47,604 bases of DNA from an uncultured beta proteobacterium (GTDB taxonomy: Bacteria; Pseudomonadota; Gammaproteobacteria; Burkholderiales; SG8-41), in contig CAISJL010000062.1 in assembly GCA_903885665.1 (NCBI GenBank), positions 1 through 47,604 on the forward strand, written 5' to 3'. Shown piece by piece: positions 1 through 9,044 of this stretch (its first letter is position 1; the number at the start of each line of letters is the position of its first letter). Below the pieces are notes generated by a model that was given only the letters and a program-made list of their open reading frames with translations, was not told where the DNA came from and searched no databases. The translations under genes and the position numbers were made by a program.

Positions 1-250
1 TCACCAACTAGCTAATCCGACATCGGCCGCTCCAATAGTGCGAGGTCTTGCGATCCCCCGCTTTCATCCGTAGATCGTATGCGGTATTAGCCTATCTTTC
101 GACAGGTTATCCCCCGCTACTGGATACGTTCCGATGTATTACTCACCCGTTCGCCACTCTACTTGCGGGTTGCCCCGCTTTCGCGTTCGACTTGCATGTG
201 TAAGGCATGCCGCCAGCGTTCAATCTGAGCCAGAATCAAACTCTTCAGTT
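1..250 (-). rRNA. rrs: 16S ribosomal RNA, 5' part only
   Basis: The reverse complement carries the universal 16S 5' sequence: GAAGAGTTTGATTCTGGCTC is followed by the conserved AACGCTGGCGGCATGCC. Positions 1-30 match the helix region that reads GGATTAGCTAGTTGGTGA. The gene runs off the left edge, so only about the first 250 nt (V1-V2 region) are present. The mature 5' end near 250 is placed by analogy with E. coli and could be off by a few bases. The sequence around ATTGGAGCGGCCGATGTCGG resembles Burkholderiales/Alcaligenaceae 16S as I remember it. Confidence 0.97.
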
Positions 251-403
251 TAATTTTTGCAAAGTATTCACTCGCTTGACGTATGTATCAATTTCCATCA
301 TGCGAGCACTTCTGTATAACTTGATATTCCGCGCTCGTTTCCTTGCGCGGCACATTCAAGATCAAGTGCCCACACTTATCGGCTGTAAATTTTTAAAGAA
401 CGT
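251..403 (-). promoter_or_regulatory. rRNA operon leader with boxA antitermination site
   Basis: This is the spacer between the initiator tRNA and the 16S 5' end. On the minus strand it holds GTTCTTTAAAAATTT at 387-401, which matches the boxA element read by the NusB/NusE antitermination complex in rRNA leaders. It is followed by ACAGCCGATAAGTGTGGGC, typical of betaproteobacterial rrn leaders. The rest of the leader (251-386) presumably supplies the 5' half of the RNase III processing stem, but the 3' partner lies outside the window. No separate promoter was recognised between the tRNA and boxA. Confidence 0.8.
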
Positions 404-480
404 TGGTAGCGGGGATAGGATTTGAACCTATGACCTTCGGGTTATGAGCCCGACGAGCTGCCAGACTGCTCCACCCCGCG
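404..480 (-). tRNA. initiator tRNA-fMet (anticodon CAT)
   Basis: The minus strand folds as a 77-nt tRNA including an encoded CCA (404-406). It has CGCGGGG as the 5' acceptor strand, anticodon CAT within GGGCTCATAACCC, and a TTCAAATC T-loop. Two features mark it as an initiator: the three consecutive G-C pairs at the base of the anticodon stem, and an unpaired first base pair. Here that pair is C1-U72 instead of the C1-A72 of E. coli. It lies directly downstream of a strong promoter and upstream of the rRNA boxA, so it is probably the first gene of the rRNA transcript. Confidence 0.95.
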
Positions 481-496
481 CCCGATCAAGCCGTAC

Positions 497-526
497 ATTA
501 TAACAACTTATTTTCATCATCGTCAA
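497..526 (-). promoter_or_regulatory. Strong sigma70 promoter for tRNA-fMet and the rRNA operon
   Basis: On the minus strand there is a -35 TTGACG (521-526), an 18-bp spacer and a perfect -10 TATAAT (497-502). Transcription would start near 489, just ahead of the tRNA 5' end at 480. The sequence upstream of the -35 is AT-rich and could act as an UP element. No other clear promoter was recognised before the 16S gene. Confidence 0.75.
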
Positions 527-717
527 CTTATTTGACACAAATCTGAAACTAATTCATCACAACATTTCGAGCCTTCCCCTGACACTCTGCGATTCTGGCA
601 ACTCGCAAAGCATTTCATCAGCGAAGCCAACTATTATTCCAGAACTGTCCCTGCAACGCAAGCCTTTTCAGCAATTAATACTAAAAACACTTCACTTGCT
701 GCGGCGCGCAATCAGAC

Positions 718-3700
718 TTACCTTTCAGCTGGCGTTAAATTAGTTCTGCTCCCTCGCACTTTTCTACTGATACGATTCATAATGACGTAGAAGGTTGGCG
801 TGATATAGAGCGTTAAGAGCTGCGAGAACACCAAGCCTCCTACCACAGCGATGCCAAGTGGCTGACGCATTTCTGATCCAGTGCCAGACCCTAGTGCCAA
901 GGGTAACGTGGCAAAGATTGCAGCCATGGTTGTCATCATGATTGGTCTAAAACGCACCAGTGAGGCCTCCACAATTGCCTCTGCTGGGCTCATGCCTTGC
1001 TCTCGCTCCATCTGTATCGCGAAGTCAACCATCATAATTCCATTCTTCTTCACCAATCCCACCAACAAGATAATACCGACAAAGCTAAACACATTGAGTT
1101 CTTGATCTGCTATCAACAGCATCAATAGCGCACCAAAACCTGCGAATGGTAGCGCTGTTAATATCGTCAATGGATGCCCATAATTCTCATAGAGAACTGC
1201 CAACACCATATAAATGACTAGTATGGTAATCAGCAATAATACCGGCAGCGTGCGAAACGCTTCTTCAAAAGCCTGTGCGTTACCAGCCACCGAAAATGTC
1301 ACGCCTGATGGCATAGTTCCACCCGCAATCTCTCGCACATGCGCAATCGCCTCTCCCACTGATTGCCCAGGGGCCAAGTTAAATGACAACACGACCGATA
1401 GCAATTGACCATAATGGCTCACTGACACTGGGCCCACACCCATCTTAATTTCAGCGACCGCATGTATAGGAATCATTTGTCCTGTTGAGGACTGCACAAA
1501 CAACGAGCGCAAAGCATTCATATCACGCTGATACTTTGGGTCTAGCTCTAACATCACATTATATTGATCTGTTGCGCCATAGAGTGTGCTTATCCGCCGG
1601 CCGCCATATGCGTTGTAGAGGGCGGTTTCTACTTGCTGAGGCGACACCCCCAAGGTAGCAGCCCGATCCCGCAGGATATCTATCTGAATTTCTGGATTAC
1701 TCAATTCCAGACTCGAGTTAACATCCTGCAATATCCGAGACTCACGCAACTGGGCTTCTAGGATTTTGCTCGTTTCATAGAGCTGCGTCTCGTTCGACCC
1801 TTGCAGCACCAGCTGGTAATCACTCGTACTAATCAAACCACCAATCCGAATTGCAGGCGAGTTGTTCATAAATACTTGTACGCCTTGCGCACCACCGGTG
1901 AACGACTTACGCAGGTCTTGGATGATTTGGTCTGCACTAACTGCGCGCTCTGCTCGTGGCTTGAGCCGCACAATGATTCGACCAACATTACCACCCACTA
2001 CGCCACCAGCACCTTGGCCGGCAGTCGACAATACGCTCTCCACATTTTTATTCTTTTCGATAATTGCCGTGACCTTTGCCTGGCGCTTTTCTAATTCATT
2101 GAAAGGCAACCCTTCTGGTGCGCGCACCGTACCAAAAAATATGCCAGCATCTTGTCGTGGTATAAAACCCTGTGGGACCGCCCGATAGATTACTACCGTC
2201 AATACTAAAAACACTACAGACACCAGAATCATCAAACCAGGACGACGCAGCGTCCAACGCAAAGTAGTGCCGTATACGTCACGCATCGCATCAAAGAAAC
2301 ACTCAAACCACATAAAAACTTTGCCATGCTGGGCATTCTCATTATGCGCTTTTAGCATCAAGCTACACATCATGGGGGTCATCGATAATGAAATCAAACC
2401 CGAGACCAACACCGCCACACCAACACTTACCGCAAACTCTCGAAACAAGCGCCCCAACATGCCTTCCATAAATAAAATTGGAATAAATACAGCCGCCAGT
2501 GAGATGGTCATCGATAATACGGTAAAACCAATCTCTTGCGAGCCTTCCATTGCTGCGGTCATTCGATCCTTACCCATCTCCATATGACGGGTAATATTTT
2601 CGAGAACGACGATTGCATCATCAACCACAAAACCAACCGCTAAAATAATTGCCATCAATGACAAATTATTCAAGCTATAACCAAGCGCACTCATCACACC
2701 AAAAGTGGCAATTATCGATGTCGGCAAAATCAGGGCAGTAATCAAGGTGGAACGTGCATTGCGCAAGAACACCAAAATCACCAACACTACCAAAACGATC
2801 GATAGCACCAAATGAAACTCTACCTCTTTGATCGAGTCCTCAATAAATTCAGAACGATCATTCACCACATGAATACGCACGCCAGGCGGCGCAGCAGCTT
2901 CAATCTCTGGCAATAGCGCCCGCAGAGTCTTCGCCACATCCACGGTATTCGCCCCAGGCTGCCTAAAAATCGCCAACATGATGGTCCGATCATCATTAAG
3001 CCAACTCTTCACTTTAGCGTTCTCAACCCCGTCGAGCGCCTGACCTACATCAGACAGGCGCACTGGCATCCCTTCTTTATACGCCACAATTAAATTATTG
3101 AAATTCTCAGCACGCTGCAAGGTTGCAGAAGACCTCACGGTAAAGTCACGCGCAGTCCCTTGTAATACTCCAGATGGTAGATTACTGTTTGCATCTTGAA
3201 TCGCACTCACTACTCGGTCTAAACCCAAACCTCGCTTCGCCATGGCATCTGGGTTCAGTAAGACTCTCACCGCATAACGCTGTGAGCCATATATTTGCAC
3301 TTGCGCTACACCCGACACCATCGAGAAGCGTTGCGCAATATTGGTATCTGCAAAATCATCTAACGCTGGCAGTGGCAATGTTTTAGCGGTCAGTGCTAAA
3401 GTAATAATTGGTGAATCTGCCGGGTTTACCTTACGCAATGTTGGCGGGTCCATCCCTTGCGGTAAGCGGCGCAAGGCTTGCGAGATTGCGGTCTGCACAT
3501 CTTGCGCCGCCGCATCAATATCTCGATCCAGGCTAAATTGCAGAGTGACTCGACTCCGCCCAGCAGTATTCACTGAGCTCATCGAATCAATACCCGCGAT
3601 CTGACTAAACTGCCGCTCTAGGGGGGTGGCGACAGTACTGGCCATAATATTCGGATTTGCCCCTGGCAAATCAGCGGTGACCGAGATTGTGGGAAAGTCT

Positions 3701-3819
3701 ACATTTGGCAGTTCATTGACCGGCAGACCCCTGAAGGCCATGATACCAAAAATGATAATTGCGGCTACCAGTACTGACGTGGCTACGGGTCTTACAATAA
3801 AAATACGAGAAATATTCAT
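718..3819 (-). CDS. RND-family multidrug efflux permease (HAE1 type)
   Basis: This is the inner-membrane proton-driven pump of a tripartite efflux system (AcrB/MdtB/MdtC/MuxB superfamily), about 1,033 residues, which is normal for the family. It shows the N-terminal MNISRIFIVRPVATSVL membrane segment and the two-half architecture. The proton-relay acid pair lies in GFVVDDAIVVLEN of TM4, and the relay lysine in GLVKKNGIMMVDFA of TM10. Substrates cannot be read from the sequence. A GTG at 3825 would lie inside the Shine-Dalgarno GGAGGT (3824-3829), and the ATG at 3822 is too close, so the ATG at 3819 is chosen. It is the last gene of the operon after the adaptor, with a 78-bp gap. Confidence 0.95.
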   Translation of the reverse strand: MNISRIFIVRPVATSVLVAAIIIFGIMAFRGLPVNELPNVDFPTISVTADLPGANPNIMASTVATPLERQFSQIAGIDSMSSVNTAGRSRVTLQFSLDRDIDAAAQDVQTAISQALRRLPQGMDPPTLRKVNPADSPIITLALTAKTLPLPALDDFADTNIAQRFSMVSGVAQVQIYGSQRYAVRVLLNPDAMAKRGLGLDRVVSAIQDANSNLPSGVLQGTARDFTVRSSATLQRAENFNNLIVAYKEGMPVRLSDVGQALDGVENAKVKSWLNDDRTIMLAIFRQPGANTVDVAKTLRALLPEIEAAAPPGVRIHVVNDRSEFIEDSIKEVEFHLVLSIVLVVLVILVFLRNARSTLITALILPTSIIATFGVMSALGYSLNNLSLMAIILAVGFVVDDAIVVLENITRHMEMGKDRMTAAMEGSQEIGFTVLSMTISLAAVFIPILFMEGMLGRLFREFAVSVGVAVLVSGLISLSMTPMMCSLMLKAHNENAQHGKVFMWFECFFDAMRDVYGTTLRWTLRRPGLMILVSVVFLVLTVVIYRAVPQGFIPRQDAGIFFGTVRAPEGLPFNELEKRQAKVTAIIEKNKNVESVLSTAGQGAGGVVGGNVGRIIVRLKPRAERAVSADQIIQDLRKSFTGGAQGVQVFMNNSPAIRIGGLISTSDYQLVLQGSNETQLYETSKILEAQLRESRILQDVNSSLELSNPEIQIDILRDRAATLGVSPQQVETALYNAYGGRRISTLYGATDQYNVMLELDPKYQRDMNALRSLFVQSSTGQMIPIHAVAEIKMGVGPVSVSHYGQLLSVVLSFNLAPGQSVGEAIAHVREIAGGTMPSGVTFSVAGNAQAFEEAFRTLPVLLLITILVIYMVLAVLYENYGHPLTILTALPFAGFGALLMLLIADQELNVFSFVGIILLVGLVKKNGIMMVDFAIQMEREQGMSPAEAIVEASLVRFRPIMMTTMAAIFATLPLALGSGTGSEMRQPLGIAVVGGLVFSQLLTLYITPTFYVIMNRISRKVRGSRTNLTPAER

Positions 3820-3897
3820 CATCACCTCCGAGGCGATAGGTGCATTAAACGAGCTTGCTAAACATATTGACGGCAGTCAAGGCAGTTCTGTGCGGGC

Positions 3898-5220
3898 TTA
3901 AGGCGCAGACTTCGCGTCTTTTTTACGGTCGGCCTTTGAATCACCAGGTTCGCCTTTGGGCTCGCCGCTATCGTTCTCTTTGCTATTACTCTTATCCTTA
4001 TTTTTATCCCTACCCTTACCACTTTTTTTAGTGGCTTCAGATCTGTCTGCAATCTTTACCGTGGCTCCGGTGCGCAAGGTCTGCGGTATCTCGCTAATCA
4101 CCTGATCACCAGCCACCACCCCACTAGCAATCACCACCTCACCACCCATTTGCCGCGATATTTTTACCGGTCGCACTTCAACTTTGTCATCTGCACCAAT
4201 CAAATACACAAACGGACCATCTTGCCCCGGTTGGACTGCGATTTCAGGTACTACCACCGCCTCTGGCTCTACGGTTAGCACAATCCGTACATTCACAAAC
4301 TGCCCAGGCCAGATCGCCTCTTTGGTATTGCTGACCCGGGTCTTCAGCAATACGGTACCGCTTTGGGTGGTCACAGTATTATCCACGAAGACCAACTTAC
4401 CGGTCGCTACTGCGGGGCCAAGACGATCAGGTAGAATTTCAATACGCATATCTTTACTGCTTTGAAAGCGCCGAATCTCAGTGAGTTGCCGCTCAGGCAC
4501 GCTAAAGCTGACCAACACAGGGTCAGTGCCGTTAATCGTTACCAAGGGAGCGCCTGCACCTGCAGTAGCCACTAAATTGCCAGCTCTGACTGAAAGCTGA
4601 CCTGTGCGGCCACTAATCGGAGCCACAATTCGCGTGTAATCGAGCTGAATCCTCGTCTGTTCAACCGCAGCTTGTCCCGATTGCACAGTCGCCTCTAGAG
4701 ATTTAGTCGAGGTCACCGCCACTTCATATTCTTGACGGGTAATAAACTCGCGCTTAAGTAATGGCTCGAGGCGAGCCTGCTGTGCCATGGCGTTGTCCAA
4801 CTGCGCCCGATCACGAGCCAGGGCAGCCACTGCCTGGTTGTATTGCGCTCTGTAGGTACGTGGGTCAATCTCAAATAAAGTCTGACCAGCTCTGACCATA
4901 TCACCTTCACGAAAAGCGACTGTATGCAATACACCGCCAACTTGCGCCCGTACCTGCACGCTTTGCTCAGGCTCTACCGTACCCACCACATCAATCAAGA
5001 CTGGCATCGGTTTGGCCACCGCGCGCACCGCTTTCACGGTTATAGGCCCGCCCTTACCCCCCTTACCTCCTTTGCCGCCTTTACCTTTAGCACTATTGCC
5101 ACCAGAGTCTTTATCGGTTGCAGTCGTCGTGAACCACGGTGCCGTCAAACCCTGTTGCCAAACCCAATAGCCACTACCAAGAACTGCAATAAACACGCTA
5201 AGCATGACGAGTCTCTTCAT
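3898..5220 (-). CDS. Efflux RND transporter periplasmic adaptor subunit
   Basis: A membrane-fusion protein of the MdtA/AcrA type linking the RND pump to the outer-membrane channel, 440 residues. An N-terminal membrane anchor (MLSVFIAVLGSGYWVWQQGL) is followed by a lysine/glycine linker of repeated GGK units at about residues 45-58. Then come the barrel-sandwich hybrid domain (VQVRAQVGGVLHTVAFREGD), an alpha-helical hairpin rich in Q/A/R, and a beta-barrel domain. The C-terminal tail from about residue 395 is an unusually long, highly charged stretch rich in K, D, E, S and G. The start codon overlaps the stop of the TolC-like gene as ATGA (5217-5220), so the two are translationally coupled. 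Confidence 0.95.
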   Translation of the reverse strand: MKRLVMLSVFIAVLGSGYWVWQQGLTAPWFTTTATDKDSGGNSAKGKGGKGGKGGKGGPITVKAVRAVAKPMPVLIDVVGTVEPEQSVQVRAQVGGVLHTVAFREGDMVRAGQTLFEIDPRTYRAQYNQAVAALARDRAQLDNAMAQQARLEPLLKREFITRQEYEVAVTSTKSLEATVQSGQAAVEQTRIQLDYTRIVAPISGRTGQLSVRAGNLVATAGAGAPLVTINGTDPVLVSFSVPERQLTEIRRFQSSKDMRIEILPDRLGPAVATGKLVFVDNTVTTQSGTVLLKTRVSNTKEAIWPGQFVNVRIVLTVEPEAVVVPEIAVQPGQDGPFVYLIGADDKVEVRPVKISRQMGGEVVIASGVVAGDQVISEIPQTLRTGATVKIADRSEATKKSGKGRDKNKDKSNSKENDSGEPKGEPGDSKADRKKDAKSAP

Positions 5221-6689
5221 TTTGCACCACCTGATGTTTTCAGTAAGTCACCCGCGCCTACCGCAATTTGCAAGCGTGAGAGTGTTGTAAACCATTCGAG
5301 ATAAGATTGGATGCGTTGCACCCGAGCGTTCGATTCATCTTGTTGTGCAGTAATTAAATCTAAAATGCTACCAAAGCCCCCTTGGTAGCGCGCAAGCGTT
5401 GCCTGCGCAGTCTGCTCGGCCGAGCGCACTTGTGCCTCGGTGCTTGAAATACTGCTAGTTACCGTAGTCAAATCGTAATAACCCTGCCAGACCTCAATCT
5501 CAGCTTGTCGCACCAATGCATCACGACTAGCCTCAAGCGCATCGGCTTGCGCCTGGGCCAAGCGCGCGTTATAGGTATCTCTAAATCCGGTAAAAATGGG
5601 GATCCGGACATTAAACCCCACACTCCAAGACTTCGCCGAGGGTTTATCTTTAATATCGAAGAAGCTCTCCCCCCCCACCAATTCAATCGTCGGCAGACCA
5701 GCGCGCGCCACCGCTGATGCACTTGCTTTGGCCGAGCGCACTTGCGCTTCTGCCGCAACCAAGTCGGGTCGGGTTTGCTTGGCACGATTCAATAAATCAC
5801 CAATCTGGGTGGTGATCTCGGTACTTTGTGGTGGCGCCTCTAGGGTGCGCACCGCAATACGACGGTTCACCGGCAAGCCCACCACAAACGCTAATTGACC
5901 CCGTGATTTTTCAAGCTCGCCACGACTGCGCGTGAGATTCAAGTGTGCTTGCGCCACCAGGGTATCTGCACGATATACATCGGCGACCGTGGCCAGACCC
6001 GACTCTTGCCGTTTACGCGCAGCCTCTAGTGCAATCTCGGCATTGGCTAAGGATTGGGCATTGATCTGCACCAAAGCATCGTTGCCAATTAATCGATAGT
6101 AGGCCTGTTCGACTTGAAACAGCACGTCTTGTAAGGCGCGGTTGTGTGCCAAGTTCATCGCTAATAGTCGATATTCAGTGGCAGCAATTTGCTGGTCGCG
6201 CACACCAAAGTCATACAGCAGATAACTCAAGCTATAGGTCGGACCATAACGTTTTTGCGGGGCAACAATAGCACCCGCACTGGTGACTTGTTGACTGCGG
6301 CTACCAGCATACAATGCGCTGATTTGCGGCAATAGATCCGCTTGTTCCACACCAACACCGGCAGCGGCAGCACGCGCGGATAACCAAGTCTGACGCGTCT
6401 TTGGATTATTACGAAACGCAAACTCCGTGAGTTCCGGTAAGGATAATGCCTGATGACTAAGCTGCGCCCCTTCATCTGGCGTAACACCACCGACGGTAGG
6501 CAATGCAGTCGTTGGCTCCCACCGCTTAAAGTGACTAGGTGCAGTTTTCTCATCACCGCCAAAGGGATCGCGCAGCCGTTGCGGCACTAACTCATTAATT
6601 GACAAGGCCTGCACTGAGGTCACAAACAGCGTGCCCGACAAAAAAAATGCGCAACCAAGCGCAGCACAATCGATTGAAATTCTTCGCAT
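5217..6689 (-). CDS. TolC-family outer membrane efflux channel
   Basis: The outer-membrane factor of the tripartite pump, 490 residues. It starts with a Sec signal peptide ending near VQALS. Two tandem outer-membrane efflux repeats follow: one around ELTEFAFRNNPKTRQTWLSARAA, the other around RPDLVAAEAQVRSAKASASA, both with long amphipathic Q/A/R-rich helices. It is the promoter-proximal gene of the operon and overlaps the adaptor start by 4 bp. The first ATG fits the signal peptide; its Shine-Dalgarno is weak (AGCGGAT next to the ATG). Substrate is unknown. No local regulator gene of TetR, LysR or two-component type is present. Confidence 0.94.
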   Translation of the reverse strand: MRRISIDCAALGCAFFLSGTLFVTSVQALSINELVPQRLRDPFGGDEKTAPSHFKRWEPTTALPTVGGVTPDEGAQLSHQALSLPELTEFAFRNNPKTRQTWLSARAAAAGVGVEQADLLPQISALYAGSRSQQVTSAGAIVAPQKRYGPTYSLSYLLYDFGVRDQQIAATEYRLLAMNLAHNRALQDVLFQVEQAYYRLIGNDALVQINAQSLANAEIALEAARKRQESGLATVADVYRADTLVAQAHLNLTRSRGELEKSRGQLAFVVGLPVNRRIAVRTLEAPPQSTEITTQIGDLLNRAKQTRPDLVAAEAQVRSAKASASAVARAGLPTIELVGGESFFDIKDKPSAKSWSVGFNVRIPIFTGFRDTYNARLAQAQADALEASRDALVRQAEIEVWQGYYDLTTVTSSISSTEAQVRSAEQTAQATLARYQGGFGSILDLITAQQDESNARVQRIQSYLEWFTTLSRLQIAVGAGDLLKTSGGAK

Positions 6690-6725
6690 ATCCGCTTTAT
6701 TTGAATGCCCGCAATAGGATAATCG

Positions 6726-6754
6726 GTTATAAAATTATAATTGTTTATTATCAA
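6726..6754 (-). promoter_or_regulatory. Candidate sigma70 promoter of the RND efflux operon
   Basis: On the minus strand there is -35 TTGATA (6749-6754), a 17-bp spacer and -10 TATAAC (6726-6731). The -10 lies about 37 bp before the ATG of the TolC-like gene at 6689. The surrounding 60 bp are strongly AT-rich, unlike the flanking genes. The call rests only on the match to consensus and the spacing. Confidence 0.55.
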
Positions 6755-6946
6755 TCAGTTACAGCAATGCCGTTATAGCACATACAAAACCCTACAATCC
6801 CTCGCACCACAATTATTTGCACTGCTGGGACTCTACTACACTAGTGATGACTACATTACGACAAAGCAAATCCTAGCATAAATAAACGCCGTCCACTGAG
6901 TCGCTTGCCTGTCGGGTCATCTAAGCAACCCAAACGGTATGATGAA

Positions 6947-7978
6947 TTAATGTAAGGGCGTCCCTGGCGGTAACACTGCTTCATCTGGTGACTGATCATC
7001 AGAAAAACCTTGGGCTTGATCTTTAGCCTCCACTAGGGCTTCTTCTTGCCTATCGGATTGCGCCATCACTGCTGTGCCATCATCAAGCATCACAGCCTTT
7101 GGAGGTTCCAACAGGTGATGAGCGTCCCGCTCTACGTCTAAATGCGCATCAGGACCCATATCCGATTCCGCCAGCAGCTCCAGACCTTGTTTCGAATCCT
7201 GCTTCCAATCCTCCCCCAAGCCTTGCTCGAGCACCTGCTCCACCACCACATCAATTAGGGCTGCGGTGTCGGCAAGCATCTGCGCATCGCCCTGCGCTTG
7301 ATTTTCAGCCTCAGTCACTAAATCGGTGGTGTCACCCTGCTCAACGAGCGCACCCAAATCAGCCAAACTTGGCAACTCTTCCAAAGAGCGCAAATTCAAA
7401 TCATCCAAAAATAATTTAGTCGTCGCAAAAATCTCTGGCCGTCCCGGCACTTCGCGATGCCCTACAATATCAATCCAACCGCGCGCCTCTAGCGCTTTCA
7501 GAATACCTGGCGAGACCGTGACGCCCCGGATATCCTCAATATCACCACGCGTTACCGGCTGCTTATACGCAATAATGGCTAAAGTCTCGAGCACAGCGCG
7601 CGAATACTTAGGCGGTTTTTGTGGACTGAGCCGATCTAGAAATCGCTGCGATTCAACCCGCGTCCGAAACCGCCAACCTGTGGCCACACTCACCAACTCC
7701 ACACCGCGCCCATCCCAATCGTCGCGTAACTGCTCGAGCACCTTGCGCAACAACTCATTATCGAGTTTTTCATCGAATAATTTTTTCATGTCTTGCAAGC
7801 TCATGGGCTCAGCCGACACCAATAACGCAGTCTCTAGCACCATTTTGACATTGGATAAATCCAGCACTGGGGCAAGCGCTTCGTCCTCAGCGGTCGCAAG
7901 CAATACGGCAGCCCCCTCGGTTTCGAGCACCTCAAGCGCTGACTCAGTGGACACGGTTTGTTCTTCCATAGTATTCAT
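6947..7978 (-). CDS. scpB: Segregation and condensation protein ScpB
   Basis: The winged-helix kleisin-associated subunit of the Smc-ScpAB condensin complex. The core (about residues 40-200) is clear from LETALLVSAEPMSLQDMKKLF, YSRAVLETLAIIAYKQPVTR, IEDIRGVTVSPGILKALEARGWI and GRPEIFATTKLFLDDLNL. Residues 200-343 form a long, acidic, low-complexity tail rich in D, E, A and Q. It extends well beyond the compact ScpB of Gram-positives, though tails of this kind are common in betaproteobacteria. The start overlaps the scpA stop (ATGA, 7975-7978), indicating coupled translation of the two partners. Confidence 0.95.
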   Translation of the reverse strand: MNTMEEQTVSTESALEVLETEGAAVLLATAEDEALAPVLDLSNVKMVLETALLVSAEPMSLQDMKKLFDEKLDNELLRKVLEQLRDDWDGRGVELVSVATGWRFRTRVESQRFLDRLSPQKPPKYSRAVLETLAIIAYKQPVTRGDIEDIRGVTVSPGILKALEARGWIDIVGHREVPGRPEIFATTKLFLDDLNLRSLEELPSLADLGALVEQGDTTDLVTEAENQAQGDAQMLADTAALIDVVVEQVLEQGLGEDWKQDSKQGLELLAESDMGPDAHLDVERDAHHLLEPPKAVMLDDGTAVMAQSDRQEEALVEAKDQAQGFSDDQSPDEAVLPPGTPLH

Positions 7979-8802
7979 AGGCTATCAGGCAACACAGTGC
8001 CTTTGAGTTTGACATAAATAGGGGCATAAGCCTGTTCTTGGCTAATTTCAATTAAGGTCTCCTTGGCTAACTCCAACATCGCCAAGAATGACACGACCAA
8101 CCCGGGCACGCCCAAGTCGACCTCGAAAATATCTTTAAAATCAAAATAATCTTTGGTTTGCAGCAAGCGCAAAATACGGCTCATGTTTGCTCGCACCGAG
8201 AGCTCCTCGCGGGTAATGCGATGCGCTTGGGTGCGCGTTGCACGTTGCAGAATCGTCATCCACGCCTGGCGTAAATCTTCGATATTCACATTGGGCAGAT
8301 ACAACATCGACTCACGCTCAAACACGACCTGCACAATCGAGAAGTCTCGACCTGCTTGCGGCACTTCATTGAGGCGTTGCGCAGCCAACTTCATCTGCTC
8401 GTATTCCATCAAGCGCCGCACCAACTCCGCTCGCGGGTCCTCCTCGAGGTCATTTGCCCGCGGCCGCGGCAACAACATCCGCGACTTAATCTCGATCATC
8501 ATCGCAGCCATTAACAAATACTCAGCGGCAAGCTCCAATTGCTGCGAGCGCATCATCTCGACATACACCAAATACTGCGCTGTTAATTTCGCCATGGGAA
8601 TGTCGAGAACACTGATATTCTCCTTACGAATCAAATACAACAGCAAATCAAGTGGACCTTCAAACTGCTCTAAAAAGACCTCTAGGGCATCGGGCGGGAT
8701 ATACAAATCCTGCGGCAACTCGAGCATTAATTGGCCATAGACCTTAGGGTGCGAATGCACCTCAGCGGCAGACTCTTGTGGGGGCTGTTCAGTCACAGTC
8801 AT
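7975..8802 (-). CDS. scpA: Segregation and condensation protein ScpA
   Basis: The kleisin subunit that closes the Smc ring during chromosome compaction and segregation. Family marks are the N-terminal FEGPLDLLLYLIRKENISVLDIPMAKLTAQYL block, the following YLLMAAMMIEIKSRMLLPRP helix, and a C-terminal winged-helix segment near VSFLAMLELAKETLIEISQE. About 275 residues is normal. The start is ambiguous: ATG at 8802 is chosen, while an in-frame GTG at 8811 would add three residues. Neither has a convincing ribosome-binding site. scpB follows with a 4-bp overlap. Confidence 0.94.
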   Translation of the reverse strand: MTVTEQPPQESAAEVHSHPKVYGQLMLELPQDLYIPPDALEVFLEQFEGPLDLLLYLIRKENISVLDIPMAKLTAQYLVYVEMMRSQQLELAAEYLLMAAMMIEIKSRMLLPRPRANDLEEDPRAELVRRLMEYEQMKLAAQRLNEVPQAGRDFSIVQVVFERESMLYLPNVNIEDLRQAWMTILQRATRTQAHRITREELSVRANMSRILRLLQTKDYFDFKDIFEVDLGVPGLVVSFLAMLELAKETLIEISQEQAYAPIYVKLKGTVLPDSL

Positions 8803-9044
8803 CGCGGGCACCGCGCCGCCCCAAATACAGGGTGGCCAGGACGAGGCAATCGATCAATCAATAAGTGGCAATTCATCAGACTATTTTACCGGTAATCGGC
8901 TGCAGACCCAATGGACAAAACCAGTCTCCCAAGACTTAGCGATAACTCCTTGACGCTATTGAGTTTTAGTGGGGCTCAAGCGAGCTTTAGAACAATCCGC
9001 TCTCTAGGGTCTCAGAGTTCCGGCTGCGCATTAGGGCTCACTCA

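Noticed and set aside
207-425. Open reading frame across the 16S 5' end, rRNA leader and tRNA
   Set aside because: It lies antisense to the rRNA, its leader and the initiator tRNA, which fully explain the sequence.
7326-8740. Long plus-strand open frames (226 and 195 codons) opposite scpB and scpA
   Set aside because: They are rich in Ser, Arg and Thr in the way antisense frames of GC-moderate genes are. They show no family motif, while scpA and scpB are unmistakable on the other strand.
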